A DNA stretch of 64,000 nt from Bacteroidota bacterium (GCA_018267285.1 JAFDYU010000002.1:124001-188000); one strand, 5' to 3'. Counted from the first letter of the stretch, positions 9,773 to 18,909 are shown. Numbers and translations: made by a program. The notes: a model not told the origin generated them from the letters alone.

Positions 9773-11527
9773 TCACGGTTTATTGATCACTCTGAGCCTG
9801 CCCTTAGAGAAGGCTACAAAGGGTATCCGCCCGTTGTCGTGGGTTGGGCGCATGAGGTAACCCTCCGTAAGAACCCCGGGCACCCCCTCCTGTTGAAGAC
9901 TTTGTTGAAAATGCACTCCGTATTTCTTGAGCGCACGCCCCATCACCATCATAAACTCAAAGCCTCGTTGGGCATAGGTGTCGGGTAAAATGCCGTGCCT
10001 GTTAAAGTATTCCTTTCTAAATTGAAGGAAAGGTTTGCCGTAAAGTGGCGTGTAATTGGGCGCGGCAATTATGATTCTGATTTTTTCAAATTTTCCTAGA
10101 TCGACCGAATTGCCTTCGAGCCAGCGTTCGTGCCCAATCACCACTACCGAGTCGCCCCGTGTTTCCACGCTGTTGATCACTTTAGTATAAATCAGCGGGT
10201 CCTCAGAGGCAACAAATACACTTCCCAGGCTATCGAGCGGCAATTTAAATTGAGTGGGGTTTTTCCACTCGTCATACTCGGTGGGTGTGGCCAACTCAGC
10301 TAATATATTGGCCGATGTTTCCGCATGAACTTCTTCGGCATACTTGATGGTTACTCCCAACTTGATTGCCTTTTGCATAAAACTGAAAGCCATGGTTGAA
10401 TCTTTGGGTGTATCGCCAAAAAAAACATAGCAATTCTTTTTTGTTTTCAAGGAAACCAGTACTTCTGCCGATTTTTCGCCTACCGTGGCATAGCTCGGCT
10501 GATAAAGAAGAGTGCAGGAAGCCGAGTCGGCCAAGTCTTCATTCCCAGAAAGAGGATTTACGATCAAATTGATTTTATTTGTCTTTGAAAATTCTTGCAC
10601 AGGCTTGCTGTCTTCGGTGAAGAGAGGCCCCACGATTAAATCGGCACTCTTTAGTTCTTCGGCCTTCAACAGTTTTCGTATGGTGTCGGTGTCGTGGTCG
10701 GTATCGTAAGCCAGTAAATCTATAAGTGCTCCTTCCTTAGCCAGAGAGTCGGCTGCTAATTTCATACCCTGATAAAGATCCAATACAAATTGACTTCTCT
10801 TTTTGCCGGGGCTTGGCTCAAGAGCATCGGATAAAAAAGGGAGCAGCAACGCCACCCGATACCGTTCTTTAAAAACGGGGGGGTTAACCTCTACAACAAA
10901 ATCTTTTTTATTCCATCCGTACTTGCCCACCAGCGAATCGAGCAAGGTTGAGTCGGCCATCGGATATTGTTTTCCTATAGCGTAAGCAAGCGCACGACTA
11001 ACTTCTGTTTCTTCTTTATTGTCTTCCAAAAGCATTTTTAGGGTCTCAACATCGCTTTCTTTTGCAAGTGCCAGGCGTTTCAAGATTTCGATTTCTTTTT
11101 GAATGGAGTTGTCTTTTATTTCCCGAGCCAAAGCGAGTGCTCTGAAATATTCGCGTTGGTCGAAATAAATTTTTACCAGCCAATACAAAACTTCATCGCG
11201 TTGATCCCAGGTTGAATAAATATTTTTGGTTTGCAAAAGCATTTCTTTTGCCATGGTGTTGAACCCCAAGCGGTGAGCCGACAGGCCATAATAAAAACTT
11301 GCATATTCAGGATAGGGATTGTCGCGGTCGTATACCGTCAGTGGCCTGAAGGCGTCCATGGCCGCACTGTATTTTCCATCGCTAAAAAGAGTTTTAGCGT
11401 GCTTGTATTGCTTTTTAAAATCCTGTGCAAAAATTTGGTTACTGATTAATAGGCACAACAAAAGCAGGCCATAGCCTAACTGACTATAGAATAGAGACCT
11501 TCTACCCGTGTTAATTTTTATTCCCAT
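9773..11527 (-). CDS. Secreted TPR / periplasmic-binding-protein-like protein (LpoA-like architecture)
   Basis: 584 residues. A signal peptide ([16 protein letters not shown]) is followed by TPR-like helices (about 35-190: [33 protein letters not shown]), then a periplasmic-binding type I domain (about 225-575) starting [10 protein letters not shown] and containing GMKLAADSL and [11 protein letters not shown]. This TPR-plus-PBP1 layout is like the penicillin-binding-protein activator LpoA and the ABC-type substrate-binding relatives found beside guaA in Bacteroidota. Whether it binds amino acids or acts in the cell wall is not shown. Its start overlaps the 3' end of guaA by 10 bp. Confidence 0.8.
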   Translation of the reverse strand: MGIKINTGRRSLFYSQLGYGLLLLCLLISNQIFAQDFKKQYKHAKTLFSDGKYSAAMDAFRPLTVYDRDNPYPEYASFYYGLSAHRLGFNTMAKEMLLQTKNIYSTWDQRDEVLYWLVKIYFDQREYFRALALAREIKDNSIQKEIEILKRLALAKESDVETLKMLLEDNKEETEVSRALAYAIGKQYPMADSTLLDSLVGKYGWNKKDFVVEVNPPVFKERYRVALLLPFLSDALEPSPGKKRSQFVLDLYQGMKLAADSLAKEGALIDLLAYDTDHDTDTIRKLLKAEELKSADLIVGPLFTEDSKPVQEFSKTNKINLIVNPLSGNEDLADSASCTLLYQPSYATVGEKSAEVLVSLKTKKNCYVFFGDTPKDSTMAFSFMQKAIKLGVTIKYAEEVHAETSANILAELATPTEYDEWKNPTQFKLPLDSLGSVFVASEDPLIYTKVINSVETRGDSVVVIGHERWLEGNSVDLGKFEKIRIIIAAPNYTPLYGKPFLQFRKEYFNRHGILPDTYAQRGFEFMMVMGRALKKYGVHFQQSLQQEGVPGVLTEGYLMRPTHDNGRIPFVAFSKGRLRVINKP

Positions 11528-13044
11528 TCTATTGTAGCGGGTGGTTTAGAACTGATATCGTACACCACCCGATTAACGCCTTTTACTTTATTAATAATCT
11601 CGGAAGAGACTTCGCTAAGAAACTCGTGCGGCAAGTGCGACCAGTCGGCAGTCATGCCATCTACGCTAACCACGGCACGGAGTGCCACAACCTGTTCGTA
11701 GGTACGTTCATCGCCCATCACACCAACGGAATAAATGGGAAGCAACACCGCACCGGCTTGCCAAACTTTGTCGTATAGCGCGTGCTTGCGCAAGGCCGAA
11801 ATATAAATATGATCTGCCGCTTGTAGTATCTTCACTTTAGCGGCTGTGATGTCGCCCAGAATTCTGATGCCCAGCCCCGGGCCGGGAAACGGATGCCTTC
11901 CTAAAATAACCGGATCGATGTGGAGGGTTTTTCCCACCAGCCTTACTTCATCTTTAAAAAGTGTATTGAGCGGCTCTACGATTTTCAATTTCATTTTTTC
12001 CGGAAGCCCGCCTACGTTGTGATGCGATTTGATGGTGGCCGAAGGCCCTTTTACAGAAACAGACTCAATTACATCGGGATAGATGGTACCCTGACCCAGC
12101 CACTTAACATCGGCAATCTTGTGTGCTTCTTCATCGAAAACTTCGATAAAAGTTTTGCCAATGGCTTTTCGTTTGGCCTCGGGGTCAGTCAGGCCTTCGA
12201 GTGCGGTATAAAATTTTTCTTTTGCATCGATGCCGTTTATGTTGAGCCCCATACCTTCGTACGATGCAAGCACCTGCTCGAACTCGCCTTTGCGCAGCAA
12301 GCCGTTGTCTACAAAAATGCAAAACAAATTCTTGCCAATGGCACGGTGAATGAGTGTGGCCGCTACCGTAGAGTCCACCCCACCGGAGAGGGCCATCACA
12401 ACCTTATCGTTGCCCAATTTCTTTTTTAAATCAGCGATTGTGGTTTCAACAAATTGATCGGGCGTCCAGTCTTGTGCGCAGCCGCAGATGTGCACCACAA
12501 AATTACGTAGTAAATTTTTTCCTTCAAGAGTGTGCGTAACTTCCGGATGGAATTGAATACCATAAATTTTTTTATCCTTTACTTTATAGGCTGCCACTTT
12601 TACGGCAGGGGTACTGGCGGTGATGTCAAAGTTTTCAGTTACTGCGGTAATCGTGTCGGCATGAGACATCCACACCTGCGAGTCGAGCGAGATTTCTTTT
12701 AGCAATTCGTTGTGGTGATCAACGGCAGAAAGTTTTGCCCGTCCGTATTCGCGATGTTGCGAAGGCGAAACCGTTCCTCCGTTTTTATGTACGATCAACT
12801 GAGCACCGTAACAAACACCCAGCACAGGTATTTGAGCAAACTGGTTCAGGTCGATGTCGGGCGAATTTGCATCGCGCACCGAACAAGGGCTTCCCGAAAG
12901 GATAATACCTTTTATTTCGGAGTGTATGGTTGGGATATGGTTAAACGGGTGGATTTCGCAGTACACATTGAGTTCGCGCACCCTGCGTGCAATAAGTTGG
13001 GTGAACTGCGAACCGAAATCAAGGATGAGGATTTGCTCTGGCAT
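11518..13044 (-). CDS. guaA: GMP synthase (glutamine-hydrolysing)
   Basis: 508 residues from the ATG at 13044 ([16 protein letters not shown]); an in-frame upstream start would add eleven non-conserved residues. The enzyme aminates XMP to GMP with ATP and glutamine. The N-terminal class I amidotransferase has the nucleophile Cys in LGVCYGAQL and the His/Glu pair in FHPEVTHT. The ATP pyrophosphatase loop SGGVDST follows, and the C-terminal dimerisation domain ends KPPATIEWE, the usual GuaA terminus. Length is normal. It is the first gene of a pair with the LpoA-like gene. Confidence 0.97.
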   Translation of the reverse strand: MPEQILILDFGSQFTQLIARRVRELNVYCEIHPFNHIPTIHSEIKGIILSGSPCSVRDANSPDIDLNQFAQIPVLGVCYGAQLIVHKNGGTVSPSQHREYGRAKLSAVDHHNELLKEISLDSQVWMSHADTITAVTENFDITASTPAVKVAAYKVKDKKIYGIQFHPEVTHTLEGKNLLRNFVVHICGCAQDWTPDQFVETTIADLKKKLGNDKVVMALSGGVDSTVAATLIHRAIGKNLFCIFVDNGLLRKGEFEQVLASYEGMGLNINGIDAKEKFYTALEGLTDPEAKRKAIGKTFIEVFDEEAHKIADVKWLGQGTIYPDVIESVSVKGPSATIKSHHNVGGLPEKMKLKIVEPLNTLFKDEVRLVGKTLHIDPVILGRHPFPGPGLGIRILGDITAAKVKILQAADHIYISALRKHALYDKVWQAGAVLLPIYSVGVMGDERTYEQVVALRAVVSVDGMTADWSHLPHEFLSEVSSEIINKVKGVNRVVYDISSKPPATIEWE

Positions 13045-13084
13045 TCGCAAAAATAAAAGGTTACCGCCAGAGAACAATAAACAA

Positions 13085-13816
13085 TTACCAAGCCATTTTT
13101 ACAATTCCGATCTGGAAGCCGTAATTAACGAAACCGTTGTAGTTATTTTCACCGGGGGTAACGAAGCCTTTCTTAACCAGGTCGCCCTGGTTGGTTGCAT
13201 AGTCGTAGTGAATAGCGGCTTTGATGCGCCAGGTTGAGTTTTCCTTAAAGCCAATGAGCATACCCACTTCGGGCCTGAGTTGAAGACCAAACGAATTTAT
13301 TGTACCTCCATAAATATTGTAATACTGCGAAAATCGGTCGTAGGCAATACCTATTCCAAAGCCTGCGTAAGGAGTTATCACTTTTTCCATGGGCAATAAA
13401 AAGTAATCCAAGTTACCCGTTAGGCTAGTATTGATGGAATAATTGAAAAGCTCTGCGCTGATCGCAGTAGAACCGTATTGGTACGCTTGATACGGAATGT
13501 GTTGTTTGTAAACGGCATAGCCAAATTCAACACCGCCCCACAACCTGCCCTCGTCATCAATCTTTTTGCGATACCCCAGCTTGGATCCAAACGAACTTGA
13601 ATTGCGTATGAAATCTTTATTGGAAACGGGTTGGTTAACATCAAATAAAAAATAATAAAACTGGTCGTAATCGGGTCCAATTTTTTTGGCCTTGGTAGTC
13701 TTTGTAACTGGTTGTGTTTTTTTTTCAGGGGTTTTTGTGCGGTCGCGATAATACTGGCCATGAACCGAAGATACCGCCCACAGCAAAATAAAAACTGAAA
13801 CAACTATTTTTTTCAT
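13085..13816 (-). CDS. Secreted outer-membrane beta-barrel-like protein
   Basis: 243 residues with a clear signal peptide ([20 protein letters not shown], then QYYRD). A short Lys/Thr/Pro-rich linker precedes a barrel-like region of alternating strands: [48 protein letters not shown], ending in [13 protein letters not shown], whose final aromatic fits a barrel terminus. It resembles the generic OMP_b-brl family of about 200 residues. No specific function. It is followed by guaA 40 bp downstream and preceded by the DUF4136 lipoprotein with only 3 bp between. Confidence 0.7.
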   Translation of the reverse strand: MKKIVVSVFILLWAVSSVHGQYYRDRTKTPEKKTQPVTKTTKAKKIGPDYDQFYYFLFDVNQPVSNKDFIRNSSSFGSKLGYRKKIDDEGRLWGGVEFGYAVYKQHIPYQAYQYGSTAISAELFNYSINTSLTGNLDYFLLPMEKVITPYAGFGIGIAYDRFSQYYNIYGGTINSFGLQLRPEVGMLIGFKENSTWRIKAAIHYDYATNQGDLVKKGFVTPGENNYNGFVNYGFQIGIVKMAW

Positions 13817-13819
13817 TTT

Positions 13820-14476
13820 TTATTTTTTGAAGTAGGGTGATTGTTTGAACGCCTGGTCTACGGCTTCAACCGACAGGTCGTATAAATTTGGCGAAGACAC
13901 CAAGTCACCCGCCTGGGCTATCCAAATCTGGTTAGGTTTCCCTTGATACGAATGTTTTAAATCAAAGACTACAATATAAAGACTGGCCACATCGGAGACA
14001 CCCACTGAAGGGTAGTAGCCACCATAGCCACCATAATAGCCCCCGTAATAGCCATAGCCGTAACCATAGCCGTATGGGTAGTAAGTATAGGTTTGATAAA
14101 GGCTGTAGTTCTCTATTACCGTTACATAAACCTTCATGTCCGGATTCTGTTTTCCATTTACAGCAACGTACCCCGCTGCATCCAGCTTGGCTTTAATCTC
14201 TGTGGTGATAATGTTTGCATATTGCCCAAGTTGATTGTTGTTTCCGGTGCACTTCAGGCACTGCAGCGTGTCCGTCTGGGCATTGCTCTGGCTGTTAAAA
14301 TAACTTATGGTGTCGAGCTGAAGCCAATATGTTTTTTTGTTTGAAAAATTAACCGTGTCGATGTAATTGGTAATGGTTGAAAAATGCTTCAGCAAATCGC
14401 TGTTGTTGGGTTTGGGGTTGCACCCCAACGTAAGCATACCGATTATTGTCACCCAAACAAAAAATAACCTCTTCAT
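13820..14476 (-). CDS. DUF4136-like lipoprotein with Gly/Tyr-rich stretch
   Basis: 218 residues. The lipobox LTLGC (Cys19) marks a lipoprotein. The fold region with TNYIDTVNFSNKKTYWLQLD, the middle segment AKLDAAGYVAVNGKQNPDMKVYVTV and the C-terminal VDQAFKQSPYFKK fits DUF4136 proteins, which are small envelope lipoproteins. Residues about 132-156 hold a low-complexity run of YG, YGG and GGYY units, encoded by a short tandem repeat around 14020-14085. The gene is 3 bp upstream of the beta-barrel gene on the same strand, so the two are probably co-transcribed and may both act at the outer membrane. Confidence 0.7.
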   Translation of the reverse strand: MKRLFFVWVTIIGMLTLGCNPKPNNSDLLKHFSTITNYIDTVNFSNKKTYWLQLDTISYFNSQSNAQTDTLQCLKCTGNNNQLGQYANIITTEIKAKLDAAGYVAVNGKQNPDMKVYVTVIENYSLYQTYTYYPYGYGYGYGYYGGYYGGYGGYYPSVGVSDVASLYIVVFDLKHSYQGKPNQIWIAQAGDLVSSPNLYDLSVEAVDQAFKQSPYFKK

Positions 14477-14628
14477 TGCATTTGAATTAATCCAAATTTA
14501 AGAAAACTTATTCATGCCTGCCGATTTTACGTCTTTAAGTTGTCGCTGAAAATTTATCTTCTCTACAACAAAATTAGGCAGACGGAACGGTGTAAGTAAT
14601 TGTTTAGATTAAAAACGAGGACAAGCGT

Positions 14629-15147
14629 TTAATGTTGTGGTGTGCAGAAAATAGTGAGAGGGGCAGAATAAATCAGAAACTCCTCATTGTTGTTCTCTAC
14701 TTGTCTTTCAAATTGAAATTTCAATTTGTGCAGGAGAGCTATCGATCTATCGTTTTCTTTTAAAGTTGAGGCCAGGATTTTAGTTGAAAATTTTTGATGT
14801 GCCAAGTGATGCAGAAAAGCACGGGTTGCTTCGTAGGCAAACCCTTGTCTGGAATATCGTTGTAGAAATGCAAACCCAACATCAAAAAAATCCAAATAGT
14901 CCCTTTTTACCAGCGAAACAATTCCGATAGCAATGTTTCCGTCAATAGTACTGACCACCCAATAATTAATATTTTGATTAGCCGTGATGCGCTGAATGAA
15001 CGCTATCGCATCGTTTTTGTTCTTCACGTTTCGGTCGCCAATAAACCTAATCCATTCCGGCATATTCACTATTTCCAAAATGAAGTCGGCATCATCAACC
15101 GATATAGGTTTAAGAAAAAGTCGGGGTGTGACAATTCGATCTTCCAT
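14629..15147 (-). CDS. GNAT acetyltransferase, RimJ/RimL type
   Basis: 172 residues. MEDRIVTPRLFLKPISVDDA and the later stretch DVGFAFLQRYSRQGFAYEATRAFLHHL (acetyl-CoA-binding loop, motif A of GNAT) and AMxxEND-type NDRSIALLHKLKF are diagnostic of the RimJ/RimL-like branch (Acetyltransf_3). These enzymes acetylate ribosomal protein N-termini, antibiotics or metabolites, and the substrate is not predictable here. Divergent from the WYL regulator, 68 bp apart, so they could share a control region. Confidence 0.85.
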   Translation of the reverse strand: MEDRIVTPRLFLKPISVDDADFILEIVNMPEWIRFIGDRNVKNKNDAIAFIQRITANQNINYWVVSTIDGNIAIGIVSLVKRDYLDFFDVGFAFLQRYSRQGFAYEATRAFLHHLAHQKFSTKILASTLKENDRSIALLHKLKFQFERQVENNNEEFLIYSAPLTIFCTPQH

Positions 15148-15215
15148 TTTTGAAAATATGTATCAATATTACAGATTAAGTCTTCAAAAACTATTAGGTT
15201 CGTTAACTTAGCAGT

Positions 15216-16181
15216 ATGAATCGCATCGACAGGCTCACGGCCATCCTTATTCACTTGCAGACCAAGCGCGTGGTTAAAGCCGAAGAAATAGCTTCGCGCT
15301 TTGGCATGAGCTTGCGCACCGTTTACCGCGATGTAAAAGCTTTGATGGAAGCAGGCGTGCCCATCGGCTCGGAAGCAGGCAAAGGATATTTTATTGTGGA
15401 CGGATTTCACTTGCCGCCTGTGATGTTTACGCAAGATGAAGCCAACTCCATGTTGCTGGCCGGTAAACTTGTTGACAAGATGGCCGACAAATCGGTGCGC
15501 ACCGCGTTTGATTCTGCCCTCCATAAAATTAAAGCCGTGCTGAGCGACCCGGAAAAAGATCACCTCGAAAATTTAGATTCACACATCGGTGTTTTTTTGC
15601 GTTCGCGCTACGAACACCGCGAGCAAACCGGCTTTCCCGATGATTTCCTAACCGAAATACAACGCGGCATTGCACAACGAAACGTGCTGAGCATTGAATA
15701 CGTGAACATGGACGAGAAGCTAACACAGCGGCTCATCGAGCCGGCAGGTATTTTTTATTACAGCATGGCCTGGCATTTGATTGCGTGGTGCCGCCTGCGC
15801 GACAGCTACCGAAACTTCCGTGTCGATAGAATCAAGTCTTTACTAACAACGGGCGAACATTTTGAAAAGCGCAGCGATATTTCGTTGCAAGAATATTTCA
15901 AAAGCATGTACCAAACCAATCAGAACCTGGTGCGCGTGGTGGTGGTGTTCGATAAATCGGCTCTGCGTGGGCGGCCTTTGTACGGAAGTTCATCGCAAGA
16001 AGATTTGGGCTCGCGCATCCGCTCCGAGTTTATGATGGACAGCCTCGACTATATGGCACATTGGCTGTTGATGTTTGGCCCAAGTGTGGAAATTGAACAG
16101 CCCGAAGAATTGAAAACAAAAATGGCGGAGATTACGGAAGCGTTGTTCCGGCACCATGGTTCGATTAACGAATCGGTCTAA
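15216..16181 (+). CDS. WYL-domain transcriptional regulator (YafY family)
   Basis: 321 residues. The N-terminal HTH_11 winged helix runs from MNRIDRLTAILIHLQTKRVV through the recognition-helix region SRFGMSLRTVYRDVKALMEA, followed by the wing GKGYFIVDGFHLPP. The central and C-terminal part is the WYL ligand-binding domain, with IEPAGIFYYSMAWHLIAWC and NFRVDRIKSL as its core. Family members sense ligands or single-stranded nucleic acid and act as repressors or activators. It is followed by an intergenic region with a 5-bp inverted repeat (16242-16257) and then by three small cytoplasmic proteins that may be its regulon. Confidence 0.9.
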   Translation: MNRIDRLTAILIHLQTKRVVKAEEIASRFGMSLRTVYRDVKALMEAGVPIGSEAGKGYFIVDGFHLPPVMFTQDEANSMLLAGKLVDKMADKSVRTAFDSALHKIKAVLSDPEKDHLENLDSHIGVFLRSRYEHREQTGFPDDFLTEIQRGIAQRNVLSIEYVNMDEKLTQRLIEPAGIFYYSMAWHLIAWCRLRDSYRNFRVDRIKSLLTTGEHFEKRSDISLQEYFKSMYQTNQNLVRVVVVFDKSALRGRPLYGSSSQEDLGSRIRSEFMMDSLDYMAHWLLMFGPSVEIEQPEELKTKMAEITEALFRHHGSINESV

Positions 16182-16241
16182 CTATCGGCAGTGCAACCAT
16201 CACCAAAAATACGGTATCAAAAATTCAGAGCCGGCATCTCC

Positions 16242-16257
16242 TGACATACGGTTGTCA
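16242..16257. promoter_or_regulatory. Possible operator of the WYL regulator
   Basis: TGACA (16242-16246) and TGTCA (16253-16257) form an inverted repeat with a 6-nt spacer, 60 bp after the stop of the WYL regulator and about 185 bp before the next gene. A further TGACA half-site stands near 16309. Assignment to this regulator is inference from location and symmetry only. Confidence 0.3.
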
Positions 16258-16347
16258 CTCCCATCAAAAATAATTTTAAAATAATTTTTCCTGTTGCCAT
16301 AGGGCTGACACAAGGCATTCGTTGATTAGCATTGAAAATCAACGCAA

Positions 16348-16461
16348 GTGGAATATTGTAAAAACAACAAACTCGATTGGCTCCAACTGTTCACCGGAAT
16401 TTTGGTGGCAGCCTTGGCCATTTACTTAATAATTATATCGTATGGAAATACTGGTATTTAA
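16348..16461 (+). CDS. Possible 37-residue single-span membrane peptide
   Basis: From a GTG at 16348 the frame stays open for 37 codons to a TAA ending at 16461. The peptide has a short basic N-terminus (VEYCKNNKLDW), then about 20 hydrophobic residues (LFTGILVAALAIYLIIIS), so it would be one transmembrane helix. It overlaps the first 20 bases of the next gene in another frame. No in-frame ATG is available, since a stop lies five codons upstream, and no clear ribosome site is seen. It may be chance. It is listed because the hydrophobic profile is coherent. Confidence 0.25.
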   Translation: MEYCKNNKLDWLQLFTGILVAALAIYLIIISYGNTGI

Positions 16462-16657
16462 AACCTCGGTGGCCGATCCGTTGAGTGTGAAAACACTGAG
16501 GCCCGAACTCGATCGGCTGGCGGGCAAAGGCCAGTGGAATTTTGACTTGAGCGACTGCGACAACATTCTCCGCATTGCTTCGGCAAAAGTTCGACCCGAA
16601 AAGGCAATTCAACTGCTCGACTATTTTGGGTTTGCCTGTGCTGAATTAGAAGATTAA
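16442..16657 (+). CDS. Small hypothetical protein, ferredoxin-like alpha/beta
   Basis: 71 residues. The alternation strand (MEILVFKTSV), helix (KTLRPELDRL), strand (WNFDLSDCDNILRIAS), helix (PEKAIQLLDYFGF), strand (ACAELE) suggests a small ferredoxin-like fold similar to HMA-type domains, but the metal-binding CxxC pair is absent. No function can be assigned. It precedes an SRPBCC-domain protein 17 bp away on the same strand, forming a short operon below the WYL regulator. Confidence 0.6.
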   Translation: MEILVFKTSVADPLSVKTLRPELDRLAGKGQWNFDLSDCDNILRIASAKVRPEKAIQLLDYFGFACAELED

Positions 16658-16674
16658 CCATAAAAAAAAAAATT

Positions 16675-17106
16675 ATGAAAAATCATTCCGTTACAGTAAC
16701 AACAGAAATCAACGCTCCCGTTTCCAACGTATGGAAAGCGCTTACCGAACCCGAGCAAATCAAAAAATATTTGTTCGGCACCGATACCAAATGCGATTGG
16801 AAAGTGGGAAGCCCAATTACATTCTCAGGCGTGTGGGAGGGTAAGCCTTACGAAGACAAAGGAACCATTCTCGCCATTGAGCCCAATAAATTATTGAAGT
16901 ACAATTATTGGAGCGGTTTCTCCGGCCAAAAAGACATTCCTGAAAATTATCAGGTCATCACCTATTCTTTAAACGAGACTAACGGCAAAACTACGTTTGT
17001 TCTGACTCAGGAAAATAGTCCCTCTAAAGAGGCAAGTGACCACTCCGCCAGCAATTGGAGCATGGTGTTGAATTCAATGAAGGAAATGCTCGAAGGAAGT
17101 AATTGA
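16675..17106 (+). CDS. SRPBCC (AHSA1-like) domain protein
   Basis: 143 residues covering one START/Bet v1-like domain. It starts with VTVTTEINAPVSNVWKALTE, the characteristic first strand and helix, continues with CDWKVGSPITFSGVWEGKPY (the typical 'W-x-x-G-G/S-x-h-x-h' core) and ends with a long amphipathic C-terminal helix (SNWSMVLNSMKEML). Members bind small hydrophobic ligands or, in AHSA1, Hsp90. No enzymatic motif is seen. It shares a short operon with the 71-residue protein and the DUF5655 gene. Confidence 0.85.
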   Translation: MKNHSVTVTTEINAPVSNVWKALTEPEQIKKYLFGTDTKCDWKVGSPITFSGVWEGKPYEDKGTILAIEPNKLLKYNYWSGFSGQKDIPENYQVITYSLNETNGKTTFVLTQENSPSKEASDHSASNWSMVLNSMKEMLEGSN

Positions 17107-17112
17107 TCAAAC

Positions 17113-17160
17113 GATTGTCACCCTTCGACAAGCTCAGGATGACGGGTGACAATCTTTTTT
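17113..17160 (+). terminator. Intrinsic terminator with a REP-like loop
   Basis: GATTGTCACCC (17113-17123) and GGGTGACAATC (17144-17154) form a perfect 11-bp stem, followed by seven T residues, just after the SRPBCC stop. The 20-nt loop contains TTCGACAAGCTCAGGATGA, a short sequence recurrent as an interspersed element in many bacterial genomes. If it terminates, the DUF5655 gene must have its own promoter. Confidence 0.65.
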
Positions 17161-17177
17161 TCTATAACTTCGTTCTT

Positions 17178-17552
17178 ATGCCAAAACCTACTTCAGAAAA
17201 AAAATTGGATGATTTCCTCATCGGAAAATCCGAACTGACTCTTTCTTTATTCCATCATTTCATCAGCGAATTCAAACGCATCGGGAAAATTGAAGTACAT
17301 CACGCCAAAACCATGATTGGTATTGCTACTCCGCGCAAGCGTATCGCCTATGTTACCCAACTTGGCAAAAATTTTATTCACGTTGTCTTTCCTTTCGAAA
17401 AGCCTTACCCGGATAATTTATGTTTTCAAAAAATAGCCCAAGTACCGGGCGATGACAAACAGTACAACCACCACTTTCGCATGCTTAGCAAAGAAGATGT
17501 AAACAAGGAAGTAATCAAGTTTATGAAACTGGCGTACGAGGCAGGACGATGA
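17178..17552 (+). CDS. DUF5655-domain protein
   Basis: 124 residues from the ATG at 17178. A longer in-frame version from 17103 would translate the terminator hairpin and is rejected. The sequence has the DUF5655 layout: an N-terminal helix (LDDFLIGKSELTLSLFHHFI), the strand-loop IEVHHAKTMIGIATPRKRIAYVT, FIHVVFPFEKPYP, and a closing QYNHHFRMLSKEDVNKEV helix. Function is unknown. It often occurs near YafY-type regulators and SRPBCC proteins, as here (inference from context). Confidence 0.7.
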   Translation: MPKPTSEKKLDDFLIGKSELTLSLFHHFISEFKRIGKIEVHHAKTMIGIATPRKRIAYVTQLGKNFIHVVFPFEKPYPDNLCFQKIAQVPGDDKQYNHHFRMLSKEDVNKEVIKFMKLAYEAGR

Positions 17553-17610
17553 ATGATTTAATATAAACCCATGATGAACAGTTTTTATATCAATGAGCAG
17601 TCGGTAACCA

Positions 17611-18483
17611 TCACAAACTTTTCCACAAATACAATGTGGCGTAGGCTTCCCAGCCTTTGTAGTTTTTGAAAATGCGTTTCACGGTGGTGAGCGTTGGTTT
17701 TTGTTTCATGCCTTTCAGGTTTTTGATGGCGTTGTGCAGGCCGGCATCCTCTAAGGGAAAGGCATTGGGATAGCAAAACGTTTTCATCAGCGCGTAGTTT
17801 GCCGTCCAGTTGCCAATGCCTTTAATCTTCATCAATTCTGTTTTGGCTTCTTCGAACGAAAGCGATTTCAATTTTTCTTTGGAGAGATTACTATTCGCAA
17901 ACGCTTCGCCAATCAATTTTACATACTTGCTTTTTTGCCGTGAAAATTGAAGCAGCAACAAATCTTCATCCGTAAGTCGCGAAACAATTTCGGGTTTCGG
18001 AAACAAGAAATAATCTTGGCCCTTGTGATAGATTCTTTCTCCAAATTTTTCTACAAATCGTTGTTTGAGTGTGTAGGCAAACTGCAAATTGATCTGTTGG
18101 CCCAGCACCGCCCACACCAGCGACTCAAATAAATCAGGTTGACCGATAATTCGATAGCCTTTAAATTTATTGATCAGTTCTTTCAGCAAGTCATCATTTC
18201 GCGCCAGCTTGTAAAATGGGCTTAAATCTGTTTTCAAATCAAACCATTCAATAATATAGTCCTTAACCTGTTTTTGAATATGGGGTTTCGGAAGTATGTT
18301 CAAAAAATCTACGTGCAGGTTTTCGTCATCCAACTTGATCGAAAAAAGAATTGGCTGGTTCTCGATCGAAAGTGCTTTTACAACATCCTTATTTTCTATC
18401 CGATGCAGAACCTCGCGGGGCGATCGTTTCAAAAACGACAAGCACAATTCATACGAGAAATTTTCCGGCAATTTTATTTTCAT
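17611..18483 (-). CDS. AlkA-type DNA-3-methyladenine glycosylase
   Basis: 290 residues from the ATG at 18483 (MKIKLPENF); an in-frame upstream start adds sixteen hydrophobic residues without support. The helix-hairpin-helix with the Gly-rich loop reads LMKIKGIGNWTANYALM, and the catalytic Asp is in FPLEDAGL. QPDLFESLVWAVLGQQI is the conserved helix before it. This layout is AlkA, which excises 3-methyladenine and other alkylated bases from DNA. It diverges from a mini-Ada gene 92 bp away. Exact substrate range is not predictable. Confidence 0.88.
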   Translation of the reverse strand: MKIKLPENFSYELCLSFLKRSPREVLHRIENKDVVKALSIENQPILFSIKLDDENLHVDFLNILPKPHIQKQVKDYIIEWFDLKTDLSPFYKLARNDDLLKELINKFKGYRIIGQPDLFESLVWAVLGQQINLQFAYTLKQRFVEKFGERIYHKGQDYFLFPKPEIVSRLTDEDLLLLQFSRQKSKYVKLIGEAFANSNLSKEKLKSLSFEEAKTELMKIKGIGNWTANYALMKTFCYPNAFPLEDAGLHNAIKNLKGMKQKPTLTTVKRIFKNYKGWEAYATLYLWKSL

Positions 18484-18575
18484 GGTGAAAGTTAAAATTG
18501 AAATCTTTAAAATCAATAAAACGATTCGCAAGAATCAGGTTGAATACTCCGATGTACAATACATATCTTTTTCGC

Positions 18576-18785
18576 ATGATCAACCATGCTGAAATCAATC
18601 AGTCGCTGTTCAAATTACTCCACGCCAGAGAAATAGAATGGGCCGGCAACCAAAAATTAAAAATCTACGGAACACTTCGCTGCCAATCGGGCAAGCGCAT
18701 GAAAAACATAAACCGAGTCTTCTTCAAAACCGAAGCCGAGGCAATAGCGCTTGGCTACAGGCCCTGTAAAAAGTGTATGAAATAA
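18576..18785 (+). CDS. Ada-like zinc-binding-domain protein (stand-alone)
   Basis: 69 residues from the ATG at 18576; upstream in-frame starts add a poorly conserved head. The sequence IYGTLRCQSGKRM, NRVFF, GYRPCKKCMK matches the N-terminal metal-binding domain of Ada, which repairs methyl phosphotriesters through a zinc-bound Cys and senses damage. Only three Cys remain (C in TLRC, and CKKC), not the four of E. coli Ada, and no HTH or methyltransferase domain follows. It is divergent from the AlkA-type gene, so both may serve alkylation-damage repair. Whether it transfers methyl groups is untested. Confidence 0.75.
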   Translation: MINHAEINQSLFKLLHAREIEWAGNQKLKIYGTLRCQSGKRMKNINRVFFKTEAEAIALGYRPCKKCMK

Positions 18786-18909
18786 CAGCGTCCGTTTTCG
18801 GGCAATCTTTTGCGCTATCGGACAAGCATTTACTATTTTGTTTTGAATACACGCTATTTTCAGCTTGGCACTCTACTTGTCAAGTAATGGGCAATCCAAT
18901 GCAACGGCT

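Noticed and set aside
17103-17177. N-terminal extension of the DUF5655 protein
   Set aside because: Its codons translate the terminator stem-loop and interspersed repeat; the family domain begins after the ATG at 17178.
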